Shown: positions 51,332 to 59,859 of the stretch, in pieces
Numbering within the stretch: the stretch's first letter is position 1
Layout of the letters: each line of letters begins with the position of its first letter
NCBI RefSeq assembly: GCF_025628985.1
Contig: NZ_JAOTEM010000002.1
Location: forward strand, 248,001 to 312,000
Length of the DNA stretch: 64,000 bases
Reading direction: 5' to 3'
From: Chryseobacterium edaphi
GTDB lineage: Bacteria > Bacteroidota > Bacteroidia > Flavobacteriales > Weeksellaceae
Program-made: the position numbers and the translations under genes
The notes under the pieces: model-generated
What the model was told of the DNA's origin: nothing
Databases searched by the model: none
The model's input: the letters and a program-made list of their open reading frames with translations, nothing else

Positions 51332-52543
51332 ATGAAGAAAAAACATCACCCTAAAAGGAAACCGAGCCCATTCAAAAAATGGACTGGGAAACTGCACTTA
51401 TGGTTCGGATTGGGAATCGGATTTTTGATATTCATTATCTCAATTACCGGTGCTCTCTATGTATTTAAAGATGAAGTGGAAAACTTCACCCGCAAAGATG
51501 TTATCAATCACAATGAGCAAAATATCGATCAAAAAGAAATACTTCCAATCAGGGTCCTAGAAAAATCGGTTGTTGCACAGGTCAAAGAAAAATATCCTGT
51601 ACATTGGGTTAACATCCCGATTGATAAAAAAATGTCGTACCAGTTCTATTGGTATGAGCACAATCCTAAAGCATGGAATTATTTTGAAGAATTTCCTATC
51701 TACAAAGTTGCTTACGTCAATCCATACAACGGAAAAGTTCTAGAAACTTATGACGAGAAAAATGGTTTTTTTCAGATTGTAAAAATGATCCACTGGAGTT
51801 ATTTACTGAAGCAGGAATGGGGAACTTATGTTGTCGGCATTCCGGTGATTATCTTTGTGATCATGCTTATTTCAGGGATTATTTTGTGGTGGCCAAAAAA
51901 TAAAGCTGCCAGAAAACAACGTTTCTCATTCAAATGGCAAAATGTAAAAAGCTGGAAAAGAAAAAATTACGACCTTCATAACGTCCTAGGATTTTATGCA
52001 TCAATATTTGCTTTAATATTTTCTCTTACCGGTTTGTTCTACGCATTTTTTGTTGTTCAGGCGGCGTTTTATTTTATCTTTTCTGGAGGAAGTACAGTCT
52101 ATCCTGATTTCTCATCTATTAAAACAAAAGCTCCTACAGAGTTGAGAACTGAGGGCACTTTAGATAAAATCAGCAATACCGTAAAAGAAAAATATCCTGA
52201 TTCTTTCGGTTTCGCAATCGATTTAGGGCATCCTCACATGGATGATCATGAGCATCCAAATTTTGAAGTTTTTGTAAAACACCTCTCCTATTCTTACCAT
52301 AAAAGCAGCAGTCTGATTTTCGATGAAAACTCCGGAGAATTACTTCATACGCATGATATGAAAGATAAAAATTTTGGTGAGAAAACAGTAGGAGCGAATT
52401 ACGACATTCACGTTGGATCGATTTTAGGATTGCCAACCAAAATTATTGCTTTCATTGTAAGTTTGATCTGTGCATCTTTACCCGTAACAGGATTTTTAGT
52501 TTGGTGGGGAAGAAGAAAAAAAACCAAAAAAGCAATCTCATAA
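51332..52543 (+). CDS. PepSY-associated transmembrane protein
   Basis: A 403-residue inner-membrane protein with four helices (about residues 25-50, 165-190, 222-250, 365-390) in the PepSY_TM arrangement: KWTGKLHLWFGLGIGFLIFI, YDLHNVLGFYASIFALIFSLTGLFYAF and IHVGSILGLPTKIIAFIVSL. The conserved His residues in helices can hold haem, and such proteins are thought to reduce imported ferric siderophores. A His/Asp-rich loop (GHPHMDDHEHPNFEV) is notable. It follows the TonB receptor with its own promoter. Confidence 0.87.
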   Translation: MKKKHHPKRKPSPFKKWTGKLHLWFGLGIGFLIFIISITGALYVFKDEVENFTRKDVINHNEQNIDQKEILPIRVLEKSVVAQVKEKYPVHWVNIPIDKKMSYQFYWYEHNPKAWNYFEEFPIYKVAYVNPYNGKVLETYDEKNGFFQIVKMIHWSYLLKQEWGTYVVGIPVIIFVIMLISGIILWWPKNKAARKQRFSFKWQNVKSWKRKNYDLHNVLGFYASIFALIFSLTGLFYAFFVVQAAFYFIFSGGSTVYPDFSSIKTKAPTELRTEGTLDKISNTVKEKYPDSFGFAIDLGHPHMDDHEHPNFEVFVKHLSYSYHKSSSLIFDENSGELLHTHDMKDKNFGEKTVGANYDIHVGSILGLPTKIIAFIVSLICASLPVTGFLVWWGRRKKTKKAIS

Positions 52544-52625
52544 ATTTTTAATAATATTCTACATTAAGCTTTATTAATACAATCTTTTTTATAAATTTAT
52601 TGCCTCGAAATTATACAATAAGAAA

Positions 52626-53594
52626 ATGTCAGTAATAGATTTGTCAAAACAGGTTGCATTAGGTATCGATATCGGTGGGACCAATACTAAATTTGGTTTA
52701 GTGAATCACAGAGGCCAGATTTTAGCAAAAGGTTCAATCCCAACCGATCAATACGGTACTCCGGAAGAATTTATTGATGCACTGCACAAAGAAATTCAGC
52801 CGTTGATCGATGAGCATGGTGTAGATAAAATGATGGAAGGAATCGGTGTAGGCGCGCCCAACGCAAACTATTACAGAGGAACTATCGAACAGGCCCCCAA
52901 TCTTCCATGGAAAGGTGTGATTCAATTTGCGGATTTGATGACTGAAAAATTCGGACAGCCTTGTAAAATGACCAATGATGCAAATGCTGCAGCTCTTGGT
53001 GAAATGATGTACGGCGCTGCAAGAGGCATGAAAGATTTTATCATGATTACTTTGGGAACTGGTGTTGGAAGTGGAATTGTTTCCAGCGGACATTTGATCT
53101 ATGGTCATGACGGTTTTGCAGGAGAACTCGGTCATACCATCGTAAAACCAGGCGGAAGAAAACATTGGAGCACAGGTTCTGAAGGAAGCCTTGAATCTTA
53201 TGCATCTGCTACAGGAATTGCCATCACCGCAAAAAAAATGAGAGCAGAATTCCCGGATTCTATGCTGAATCAATATCCTGAAGATACCATCAATTCTAAA
53301 ACCGTACACGAATGCGCTTTAAAAGGAGATCCTGTAGCCATTGAAGTTTTCAGATATACCGGTCAGAAATTGGGTGAAGCATTAGCAAATTTCGTGATGT
53401 TCTCTTCACCGGAAGCTATTTTATTATTCGGAGGAGTAATTAAAGCGGGAGATTTTATTTTAAAACCAGCCAAACTTCACATGGAAAGAAACCTTTTACC
53501 AATTTTCAGAAACAAAGTAAGATTGGTTTTCAGTGAACTGGATGAAGCAGACGCTGCTATTTTGGGAGCAAGCGCATTGGTTTGGGAAAAATAA
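52626..53594 (+). CDS. ROK family sugar kinase-like protein lacking zinc cysteines
   Basis: A 322-residue ROK protein: ATP-binding LGIDIGGTNTKFGLV (12-26), catalytic region NDANAAALGE (117-126), GTGVGSGIV, and GELGHTIVKPGG with the zinc-binding His170. The usual CxCGxxGCLE zinc motif is replaced by KHWSTGSEGSLESYAS (179-194), so all three zinc cysteines are absent. The catalytic Asp (118) is kept. Sugar phosphorylation (glucokinase-like) is likely but structural zinc cannot bind in the normal way. It is transcribed alone. Confidence 0.85.
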   Translation: MSVIDLSKQVALGIDIGGTNTKFGLVNHRGQILAKGSIPTDQYGTPEEFIDALHKEIQPLIDEHGVDKMMEGIGVGAPNANYYRGTIEQAPNLPWKGVIQFADLMTEKFGQPCKMTNDANAAALGEMMYGAARGMKDFIMITLGTGVGSGIVSSGHLIYGHDGFAGELGHTIVKPGGRKHWSTGSEGSLESYASATGIAITAKKMRAEFPDSMLNQYPEDTINSKTVHECALKGDPVAIEVFRYTGQKLGEALANFVMFSSPEAILLFGGVIKAGDFILKPAKLHMERNLLPIFRNKVRLVFSELDEADAAILGASALVWEK

Positions 53595-53615
53595 ATTCAG
53601 GCAAATAAAAATAGT

Positions 53616-53645
53616 AAGCATTCTCTTTTGAGGATGCTTTTTTTG
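53616..53645 (+). terminator. Terminator after the ROK gene
   Basis: AAGCATTCTC (53616-53625) pairs with GAGGATGCTT (53630-53639) with one mismatch, followed by a T run. Confidence 0.78.
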
Positions 53646-53817
53646 TTTAATATTTTTGCTGAAAATAATTTAAGATTATTTGTGAAATCTATGAGTGCGA
53701 TTTGTGTTTAAACCTTTGCTTGAAACAATTTTGGCTCAATTTTTTCTTATTTTTGATACGTTTTTAAACTACCTAAAAAAGGTGTGAGAAACTATTAAAT
53801 TTAAAATCAATTTTAAA

Positions 53818-54375
53818 ATGGATAAAAATAATTTACAGCAAATTACTTTCGGAGGCGGATGTTTCTGGTGTGTAGAAAGCTGTTTTAATATGCTGAAAGG
53901 TGTAGAATCTGCAATTTCCGGATATTCGGGTGGTCACACAGATAATCCGACTTATGAAGAAATCTGTACCGGACAAACAGGTCATGCAGAAGTTGTACAA
54001 ATCACTTATGATCCTGCAATTATTTCTTATGATCAACTGATGGATGTATTTTTCTTCCTCCACGATCCTACTCAGCTTAACGGACAGGGAAATGATATCG
54101 GAACTCAATATCGTTCTGTCATTTTCTACAAAGATGATGCGGAAAAAGAAAGAGCGGAAAATGCCATCAAAGAATCTGAAGCGTCAGGAAAATGGTCAGG
54201 AAAATATGTGACAGAATTGGCACCATTTGAAAAATTCTGGGCAGCAGAACAATATCATCAAGGATATTACAATGTGAATCCTAATCAGCCTTACTGCAGC
54301 GCAGTAGTGGGTCCAAAAATTCAAAAATTTAAAAAACATTTCGGAGAACTTGGAATGTTAACAGATTCAGAATAA
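53818..54375 (+). CDS. msrA: Peptide-methionine (S)-S-oxide reductase
   Basis: A 185-residue MsrA, repairing methionine-S-sulfoxide in proteins. The active site GGGCFWCVESCF is at residues 12-23 with the catalytic Cys in GCFWC. The substrate-binding part follows: SGYSGGHTDNPTYEEICTGQTGHAEVVQ, DPTQLNGQGNDIGTQYRS, and YHQGYY. No signal peptide, so cytoplasmic. No MsrB domain fused. Isolated gene with its own terminator at 54381. Confidence 0.95.
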   Translation: MDKNNLQQITFGGGCFWCVESCFNMLKGVESAISGYSGGHTDNPTYEEICTGQTGHAEVVQITYDPAIISYDQLMDVFFFLHDPTQLNGQGNDIGTQYRSVIFYKDDAEKERAENAIKESEASGKWSGKYVTELAPFEKFWAAEQYHQGYYNVNPNQPYCSAVVGPKIQKFKKHFGELGMLTDSE

Positions 54376-54380
54376 AGAAA

Positions 54381-54409
54381 AAGCGAAGATTTCTCTTCGC
54401 TTTTTTTGT
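54381..54409. terminator. Bidirectional terminator after msrA
   Basis: AAGCGAAG (54381-54388) with CTTCGCTT (54395-54402), 6-base loop, T run on the plus strand and A-rich flank on the other; it lies between convergent genes. Confidence 0.8.
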
Positions 54410-54412
54410 TTT

Positions 54413-55237
54413 TTACTCTTCCTGAATTCCAGCGTACTTTTCAATAATGTAAGCCGTTGAACTTCGCAATTCTCGTCCATTATCCGGATCTACACCATCC
54501 AAAGTGAAAAACTCTACCACTCCATTATACTTTGAATACCAAGTGTTTCCTATTGCATTCTCAACAGTCAAGGTATCTTTTCTTGTGATTTTTTTAAAAT
54601 ATTTAACTAAATATTCATCCGCTGGTGTTAAATCAAGATTAGGTCGATCGTCTTCACAATCTGTGATTTTATATTCAAATTTATCCCAGTACATACATTT
54701 CTTTTCTTTCGTAGATTCGCCTAATAAAGAAAGCACAGAAGGGTTTTCTTTATTTTGTTGTTTAGAAAAAGTATAATTCCCTGTAAGAAGTAATAATACG
54801 AAAGCAACTTCTACCATTCCGAAACCATTCTGTTTCATAAATTCCGGCATTTTGAAATATTGTTCGTTGGTAATATTAATGATGATATTCGAAAGCTTTT
54901 CCGTTAAAGATTCTTCATTCTCATCTACACTTATTTTTATTGTTGTTTTGTTTGCATCATCTTCTTTTTTTACAAAAGTTCTGGCAAAGTCTGAGAAATC
55001 TTTGTAGCCGACATATTGACTTAATTTATTTAAAGTATCAGAATCAATATTGATTTCCTTATCATCCCTTATAAATGCATCGTAATATCTGATAAAAGTC
55101 TTATCTGAAATACTTGGTGAAAAATGATCGTCAAAATAAGACCATAAATAAGCAGCTATTCCGCTTTTTGCATTTTTTCCCGATTCTCTTTCTCCTCGCT
55201 TAAATACCTCATCGATTAATAGTTTTCTTTTGGACAT
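54413..55237 (-). CDS. Single-pass membrane protein with N-terminal cytoplasmic domain
   Basis: A 274-residue protein. The N-terminal ~110 residues form a cytoplasmic domain (LLIDEVFKRGERESGKNAK, SDKTFIRYYDAFIRDDK, LSQYVGYKDFSDFARTFVKK) common in Bacteroidetes membrane-anchored regulators. One membrane helix lies at about 143-160, followed by a C-terminal external domain with two cysteines. The promoter carries the TTACGG-N4-CCGTAA repeat also found before the operon at 58280, so it is likely part of the same regulon. Function not recognised. Confidence 0.65.
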   Translation of the reverse strand: MSKRKLLIDEVFKRGERESGKNAKSGIAAYLWSYFDDHFSPSISDKTFIRYYDAFIRDDKEINIDSDTLNKLSQYVGYKDFSDFARTFVKKEDDANKTTIKISVDENEESLTEKLSNIIINITNEQYFKMPEFMKQNGFGMVEVAFVLLLLTGNYTFSKQQNKENPSVLSLLGESTKEKKCMYWDKFEYKITDCEDDRPNLDLTPADEYLVKYFKKITRKDTLTVENAIGNTWYSKYNGVVEFFTLDGVDPDNGRELRSSTAYIIEKYAGIQEE

Positions 55238-55258
55238 AATTAGTTTTTAAGAGTATTA

Positions 55259-55304
55259 CAAAATAGGTGATTTCCAACCATACTTCATTACGGTTTTCCG
55301 TAAT
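55259..55304 (-). promoter_or_regulatory. Promoter with TTACGG-N4-CCGTAA operator, copy 1
   Basis: ATTACGG (55287-55293), TTTT, CCGTAAT (55298-55304). On the minus strand the -7-like CTATTTTG (55266-55259) lies 21 bases beyond the core repeat. The same repeat and spacing occur at 58204-58248 on the plus strand. Confidence 0.7.
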
Positions 55305-55618
55305 CAAATCCTGTCCATTTATTGTCCATCGATGTCTATGTTTTGTCTAACACCGGCTTCTCCATTTGTCGCAAATTTGCTCAAGAAATCAGTGAGAAAC
55401 AAACAATTACAAAAACAAATTTACAAAACTGATTTCAAAATCACCTGATAAAACGGAAGAAAACTCCGGGTTGGGAAGCAGATGTTTCTCTTCCGTTTTT
55501 GAAGGTTCACTTCCCAAAAAATTTTAGAAGCGCTTCATTTTTTTAATCGTGTAACACTATCTGTGATCTGTTTCGCAGGGAAGAACACGAATGCTTTAAC
55601 AATAAATTTTTTGACAAA
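55305..55618 (+). other. Gene-free region with one terminator-like hairpin
   Basis: No convincing protein gene. A hairpin AAACGGAAGA (55451-55460) with TCTTCCGTTT (55489-55498) followed by TTG-rich sequence looks like a terminator, although no gene precedes it, so a short transcript or small RNA ending here is possible. A 38-codon frame (55332-55448) precedes it but has no recognisable features. Confidence 0.4.
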
Positions 55619-55810
55619 ATGATTCAATTACTTTTAGTGCTACTTGGTTTAGCATTCGGAAATAATAACGGAAATGCAACATGCAATGACAATAACGGAG
55701 GAACAGTGACAACTCAGGATTCCGGAGGAACAGGTTTAGATCCAGGAACCGGAATTGATCCGGGTGGAGATACAGGTGGGGAAACGCATCCAATACCACC
55801 AAAGAAATAA
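55619..55810 (+). CDS. Small Gly/Asp-rich exported peptide
   Basis: A 63-residue protein: short hydrophobic N terminus (MIQLLLVLLGLAFG) then a low-complexity region of Asn, Gly, Thr, Asp and Pro (CNDNNGGTVTTQDSGGTG..., ending PIPPKK) with one Cys. It lies 22 bases upstream of a TPR histidine kinase gene and is probably its co-transcribed partner or signal, but this is conjecture. Weak Sec signal. Confidence 0.5.
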   Translation: MIQLLLVLLGLAFGNNNGNATCNDNNGGTVTTQDSGGTGLDPGTGIDPGGDTGGETHPIPPKK

Positions 55811-55832
55811 TATTATTTTTTAACTTAGGGGA

Positions 55833-57476
55833 ATGAAAAAAAATCATTCCCTTTTTTTATTATTGTTTATTTTAACTTTTATTGCATGTGGTAAAGAAAA
55901 AGATAAAATTGAAGCCGATAAGCTTTATGAACAAGGTACTGAATTATATTATAAGAAAAAATTTGATAGTGCATTTGTGAAATTTTATAAATCCTACCAA
56001 CAATATTTAAACAATAAACAAAATAAAGACGCTGCAGTATCATTAATATTTTCTTCCATGATACAAACTGAGAAGGGAGATTATTTAGGCAGTAATGATA
56101 ATGCCACAAAGGCTGCAAAGCTTTTAGACAAAAATGATGAAAATTTTTCCTCTATATATAATCAATTTGGTAGAAATCATGAGGAATTAAAAAATTACAA
56201 AGAAGCAATATATTTTTACAACAAAGCTATTCCATTTAGTGATAATGAGCATGCGAAATTAGTTTTACAGAATAATATTGGAATTATTAATTTAAAAATT
56301 AAAAATTATCCTGAAGCTGTTAAAATTTTCTCCAATGCAACAAAAAACAAATTAATTAAAGACAGTATCGACCTAGGAAATAAAATTTTCGATAATTATG
56401 CTTATTCAAAATTTTTATCAAACAAAAATTATAATGCAGAAAAAGAATTAAAATCTATTTTATCAAATAAGTTAGGAAGAAAAGATTTATCTGGAATAAA
56501 TGCCAGTTTATCTCATCTTGCCGATTTTTTTAAAAACAAAAATCAATCTAAGAGTTTATATTACGCAAAAGCGATGTATGAAAACTCTAAAAAGACAGGC
56601 AGTTCTGATGATGAATTAGAAGCTTTAAAAAAGATGATTAGTACTGAAGAAAGTGAGAATATTAAACCCCTTTTTAATAAATATCAAGGCTTAAATGACA
56701 GTATTCAAAAGGAAATCAACAATTCAAAAAGCCAATTCACTTCAGTAATTTATGATACAGAACAAAACAGAATTAATGCTTTAAACAGCGAAAACAAAGT
56801 TCAAAAGCAATATTTTCTTCTTGTTTTTTTAGCTTTAGTAATTATTATAATAAGTGTTTGGTTTCGCAAACGCCAGATAAGATTAAAAAAAGAAAAAGAA
56901 CTCGAAGTAAAAAACACAGAACTCAGATATTCCAAAAAAGTACATGACAAAGTAGCCAACAAAGTTTATCATGTCATGTCTGAAGTAGAGAATACTGAGA
57001 ACATGAACAAAGAAGTTTTGCTTTACAAACTTGATGGGATTTATCAGATTTCGCGAGACATATCCTATGAGAAAAATGATGTCGCTCTTGAGCATAATTT
57101 CTCACAGCATTTATCTCAAATGCTAAAATCTTACTCCTCAGAAATTATCAAAGTTCCTATTATCGGTAACGAAGAATCTTTGTGGGAGGAAGTTGCAGAT
57201 CATTCAAAGGTTGAAGTTTTTTATATCTTACAGGAACTCATGACCAATATGAAAAAACACAGCAAAGCAAATAAAGTTCTTCTTGATTTTTTACTCGAAA
57301 ATGACCTGATCAATATTGTATATTCTGATAACGGAATAGGAATTTCGGAATTTTCTCCCAAAAATGGTTTGCAAAATACGGAATCCCGTATAAATTCTAT
57401 TGGTGGAACAATTAATTTTGACACGAAAACAGAAAATGGTTTGATAATAACCCTTTCATTTCCAGCAAAAAATTAA
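55833..57476 (+). CDS. TPR-containing histidine kinase, lipoprotein-like N terminus
   Basis: A 547-residue sensor: N terminus SLFLLLFILTFIACGKEK with a lipobox-like IACG, periplasmic TPR helices (~30-300), a membrane helix (~325-345), a coiled coil, a divergent HisKA_3-like helix (SKKVHDKVANKVYHVMSEVE) with the likely phospho-His, and a HATPase (YSDNGIGISEFSPKNGLQNTESRINSIGG). The response regulator gene starts 5 bases later. This pair differs in sequence from the 35902-38408 pair. Confidence 0.85.
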   Translation: MKKNHSLFLLLFILTFIACGKEKDKIEADKLYEQGTELYYKKKFDSAFVKFYKSYQQYLNNKQNKDAAVSLIFSSMIQTEKGDYLGSNDNATKAAKLLDKNDENFSSIYNQFGRNHEELKNYKEAIYFYNKAIPFSDNEHAKLVLQNNIGIINLKIKNYPEAVKIFSNATKNKLIKDSIDLGNKIFDNYAYSKFLSNKNYNAEKELKSILSNKLGRKDLSGINASLSHLADFFKNKNQSKSLYYAKAMYENSKKTGSSDDELEALKKMISTEESENIKPLFNKYQGLNDSIQKEINNSKSQFTSVIYDTEQNRINALNSENKVQKQYFLLVFLALVIIIISVWFRKRQIRLKKEKELEVKNTELRYSKKVHDKVANKVYHVMSEVENTENMNKEVLLYKLDGIYQISRDISYEKNDVALEHNFSQHLSQMLKSYSSEIIKVPIIGNEESLWEEVADHSKVEVFYILQELMTNMKKHSKANKVLLDFLLENDLINIVYSDNGIGISEFSPKNGLQNTESRINSIGGTINFDTKTENGLIITLSFPAKN

Positions 57477-57481
57477 TAACT

Positions 57482-58147
57482 ATGTTTAAAAAAGCACTGA
57501 TAGCCGAAGATTTCGAGAGTTATTACTCATCTATTCAAAATGCCCTTGAAGAATTAAAAATTGAAACTGTTGACAATGTTCAGTATTGTGACGATGCATT
57601 TATAAAGATCAAAAAGAGCAATCGTGAACACGCCCCTTATGATTTACTTATTACCGATCTTTCTTTTGTAAGCGATCATAGAGAACAGCATCTAACGAAT
57701 GGTCGGGATTTAATTAGTATCATTAAAAGTGAATCTCCTACTACTAAAATCATTGCTTTCTCAATAGAAGATAGGGCTGAAGTCATTGATGATCTTTTCA
57801 AAACGCATAAAATTAATGGTTTTGTATCTAAAGGTCGAGGTGACCTTAAAGAATTGAAACAAGCTGTAAAAGCTGTCTTTAATGATCAAAAATATATTTC
57901 AACCAATATAAAAAATTCGATAAAGACAAAAAATTCTTACGATTTTACAAGATTTGAGATTATTTTGGTGAAATTACTTTCAGAAGGTATGATGCAAAAA
58001 AATATTCCTGATTATTTAAAAGAAAACAACATCAAACCATCGAGCTTGAGCAGTGTTGAAAAGTGTCTCAATAATATGAAAGAATCTTTAGGAGTCGGCA
58101 ATAACGAACAACTGATTGCTCTTTGCAAAGATTGGGGAATTATTTAA
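57482..58147 (+). CDS. Response regulator with LuxR-like C-terminal domain
   Basis: A 221-residue regulator. Receiver residues ED at 9-10, phosphoacceptor Asp59 (LLITDLSF), VSKGRGDLKEL with the Lys. The C-terminal HTH (TRFEIILVKLLSEGMMQKNIP, then SSVEKCLNNMKESLGVGN) is a divergent LuxR type. The terminator at 58171 separates it from the large operon, but TTACGG-N4-CCGTAA repeats in the two flanking promoters make it the prime candidate to bind them (inference). Confidence 0.85.
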   Translation: MFKKALIAEDFESYYSSIQNALEELKIETVDNVQYCDDAFIKIKKSNREHAPYDLLITDLSFVSDHREQHLTNGRDLISIIKSESPTTKIIAFSIEDRAEVIDDLFKTHKINGFVSKGRGDLKELKQAVKAVFNDQKYISTNIKNSIKTKNSYDFTRFEIILVKLLSEGMMQKNIPDYLKENNIKPSSLSSVEKCLNNMKESLGVGNNEQLIALCKDWGII

Positions 58148-58170
58148 TGATATTCTTTATAAAATTTATA

Positions 58171-58199
58171 AAACTTTTCATTTTTTGAAAGGTTTTTTT
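58171..58199 (+). terminator. Terminator after the response regulator gene
   Basis: AAACTTTTCA (58171-58180) pairs with TGAAAGGTTT (58186-58195) with one G-T wobble, then a T run. Confidence 0.75.
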
Positions 58200-58203
58200 C
58201 GTT

Positions 58204-58248
58204 TTACGGTTTCCCGTAAGGATTGGTTTTTAAAGGGTTATACTTTTG
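58204..58248 (+). promoter_or_regulatory. Promoter with TTACGG-N4-CCGTAA operator, copy 2
   Basis: TTACGG (58204-58209), TTTC, CCGTAA (58214-58219), then 21 bases to a perfect -7 box TACTTTTG (58241-58248). It drives the operon starting at 58280. Same repeat and spacing as at 55259-55304. Confidence 0.75.
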
Positions 58249-58279
58249 GAGTGTTAAAACAATTAAAAAAATATTTACT

Positions 58280-58429
58280 ATGAATGTAAAACACACACCA
58301 ACAGCAATCGTTCACAAAGGACAAAAAGGAGGAACGACTGGTTGCGGAACTGACACGACTATTCATTCTACTCATTGGACAAATACAAGTGAAAAAATAA
58401 CATGTGATAAAAACGGCTGTAAAAACTAA
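58280..58429 (+). CDS. Small cysteine-containing protein, first gene of the operon
   Basis: A 49-residue protein from ATG 58280 (MNVKHTPTAIVHKGQKGGTT); an upstream ATG at 58223 lies before the -7 box and is rejected. The rest reads GCGTDTTIHSTHWTNTSEK then ITCDKNGCKN, with three Cys and three His, so metal binding is possible. No signal or membrane helix. A GG occurs in QKGG but the leader lacks the MKNLKK pattern, so it is not a GG-leader peptide of the other island. Confidence 0.55.
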   Translation: MNVKHTPTAIVHKGQKGGTTGCGTDTTIHSTHWTNTSEKITCDKNGCKN

Positions 58430-58433
58430 AATC

Positions 58434-58766
58434 ATGGGAAAATTTGAAATCACTCAGAGAGTTAACAAAGAATATCAATTTAACTTGAAAGCCAACAACG
58501 GAGAAATCATTTTAATGAGTGAAGGATACGTTCAGAAATCATCTTGTCAAAAAGGAATTGATTCTGTGAAAATTAATTCACAAAACGATGCGAGATATGA
58601 CAGACGAGTTACAGTTAACAGCAAAGATTATTTTGTCTTGAAAGCCGGGAATGGAGAAATTATAGGTAAAAGCCAATATTACAGTTCAAAAGCTTCTATG
58701 GAAGTTGGCATTTCTTCTGTTAAAACCAATGCTCCGACAGCAGAAACTGTTGATGAAACGATTTAA
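58434..58766 (+). CDS. YegP-like DUF1508 tandem-repeat protein
   Basis: A 110-residue protein with two DUF1508 repeats: EYQFNLKANNGEIILMSEGY...GIDSVKINS and YFVLKAGNGEIIGKSQYYSSKASMEVGISSVKTN. Start at 58434 (MGKFEITQRV) follows 4 bases after the previous stop; the ATG at 58404 overlaps that gene. YegP proteins are small and their role is unknown; they appear in stress-linked gene sets. Encoded inside the same operon as a nuclease-like and TerB-like protein. Confidence 0.85.
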   Translation: MGKFEITQRVNKEYQFNLKANNGEIILMSEGYVQKSSCQKGIDSVKINSQNDARYDRRVTVNSKDYFVLKAGNGEIIGKSQYYSSKASMEVGISSVKTNAPTAETVDETI

Positions 58767-58777
58767 AAATCAAAACC

Positions 58778-59848
58778 ATGGATCTTAAAATTAAACTTGA
58801 ACAATTACATCAGAAAGTTGTAGGACTAAAAGATCAGATCGGAACAGAAGAAGCTACAAAAAACGCTTTTGTAATGCCTTTTATTCAGATTTTAGGTTAC
58901 GATATTTTCAATCCTACAGAAGTAATTCCGGAACACATCTGTGATATCGGAACAAAGAAAGGAGAAAAGATAGATTATGTTATCAGAAAAAATGATGAAC
59001 CCATTCTTATCATAGAGTGCAAACACTGGAAAGAAAGCGCAGATGCTCACAACTCTCAGCTTCATCGTTATTATCATGTTTCAAAATCAAGATTTGGAGT
59101 TCTTACCAATGGAATCATCTATAATTTTTACACAGATCTTGAAAAGCCAAATATTATGGATGAAAAACCTTTTTTCACCATTAATATTGAAGACATTAAA
59201 GATAGTTCGATAAAAATATTGGAGAGCTTTACCAAAAAAGATTACAATCTCGAAAGTATCTTAGACTCTGCGGAAGCTTTGAAATACATCAGAGCTATCA
59301 GAAATGAATTTGAGAAAGAAATCGAAACTCCTTCGGATGAATTGGTCAAAATGTTGGTCAGTCGATTTTTTAATAGGCCGCTCATTGCAAACCGAATGAT
59401 CGCTTTTAAAGAATATACCAAAAAAGCACTGACCACATCAATCAACGAGTCAATTAGTTTTAGACTAAAATCTGCATTAAGCATCAACGAGCAAATCGAA
59501 AAACAGGAAGAAAAAGTTACAACTTCAACTCCTATTGATGAAAATAATGATTCTAAAATCGTTACAACCGAAGAAGAACTAGAAGCTTTTCAAATTGTAA
59601 AAGCCATTTTGAGAGAAAAAATTCCTTCTGAACGAATTGCTCATAGAGACACTTTATCATATTTCGGAGTTCTGCTTGATGATAACAACAGAAAACCACT
59701 TTGCAGATTCCATTTTAATACTGCAAATAAATATTTGGAAACTTTTCATCATGGTAAAGACGCAGGAGAAAAAGTTTTGCTGAATAGTCTTGATGAAATT
59801 TATAATTTCAGGAATGAACTTCACAAAACATTAGAAAACTATTCATAA
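58778..59848 (+). CDS. HsdR_N-type PD-(D/E)XK nuclease-like protein
   Basis: A 356-residue protein whose N-terminal half is a type I restriction HsdR_N-like nuclease fold: Asp66 in KIDYVIRKN, Glu80 and Lys82 in LIIECKHWK (the D...E-x-K motif), then SQLHRYYHVSKSRFGVLTNG carrying the Q and RFGVLTNG signatures. No helicase domain or methylase/specificity partner is present, so it is not a classical type I system. The C-terminal part (EELEAFQIVKAILREKIPSE, LCRFHFNTANKYLE) is a separate domain common in such stand-alone proteins. Active-site residues are intact. It starts 11 bases after YegP. Confidence 0.82.
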   Translation: MDLKIKLEQLHQKVVGLKDQIGTEEATKNAFVMPFIQILGYDIFNPTEVIPEHICDIGTKKGEKIDYVIRKNDEPILIIECKHWKESADAHNSQLHRYYHVSKSRFGVLTNGIIYNFYTDLEKPNIMDEKPFFTINIEDIKDSSIKILESFTKKDYNLESILDSAEALKYIRAIRNEFEKEIETPSDELVKMLVSRFFNRPLIANRMIAFKEYTKKALTTSINESISFRLKSALSINEQIEKQEEKVTTSTPIDENNDSKIVTTEEELEAFQIVKAILREKIPSERIAHRDTLSYFGVLLDDNNRKPLCRFHFNTANKYLETFHHGKDAGEKVLLNSLDEIYNFRNELHKTLENYS

Positions 59849-59859
59849 AACTTATAACC

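Noticed and set aside
52734-53309. 191-codon minus-strand frame inside the ROK gene
   Set aside because: Antisense shadow of a conserved kinase; composition and motifs support only the plus strand.
55332-55448. 38-codon plus-strand frame before the 55451 hairpin
   Set aside because: No leader, signal or known motif; too weak to call a gene.
58223-58279. Upstream start for the small protein at 58280
   Set aside because: The ATG at 58223 precedes the promoter -7 box at 58241-58248.
58280-58429. Possible GG-leader precursor because of QKGG
   Set aside because: It lacks the MKNLKK leader pattern and hydrophobic spacing before GG; its operon has no C39 exporter.
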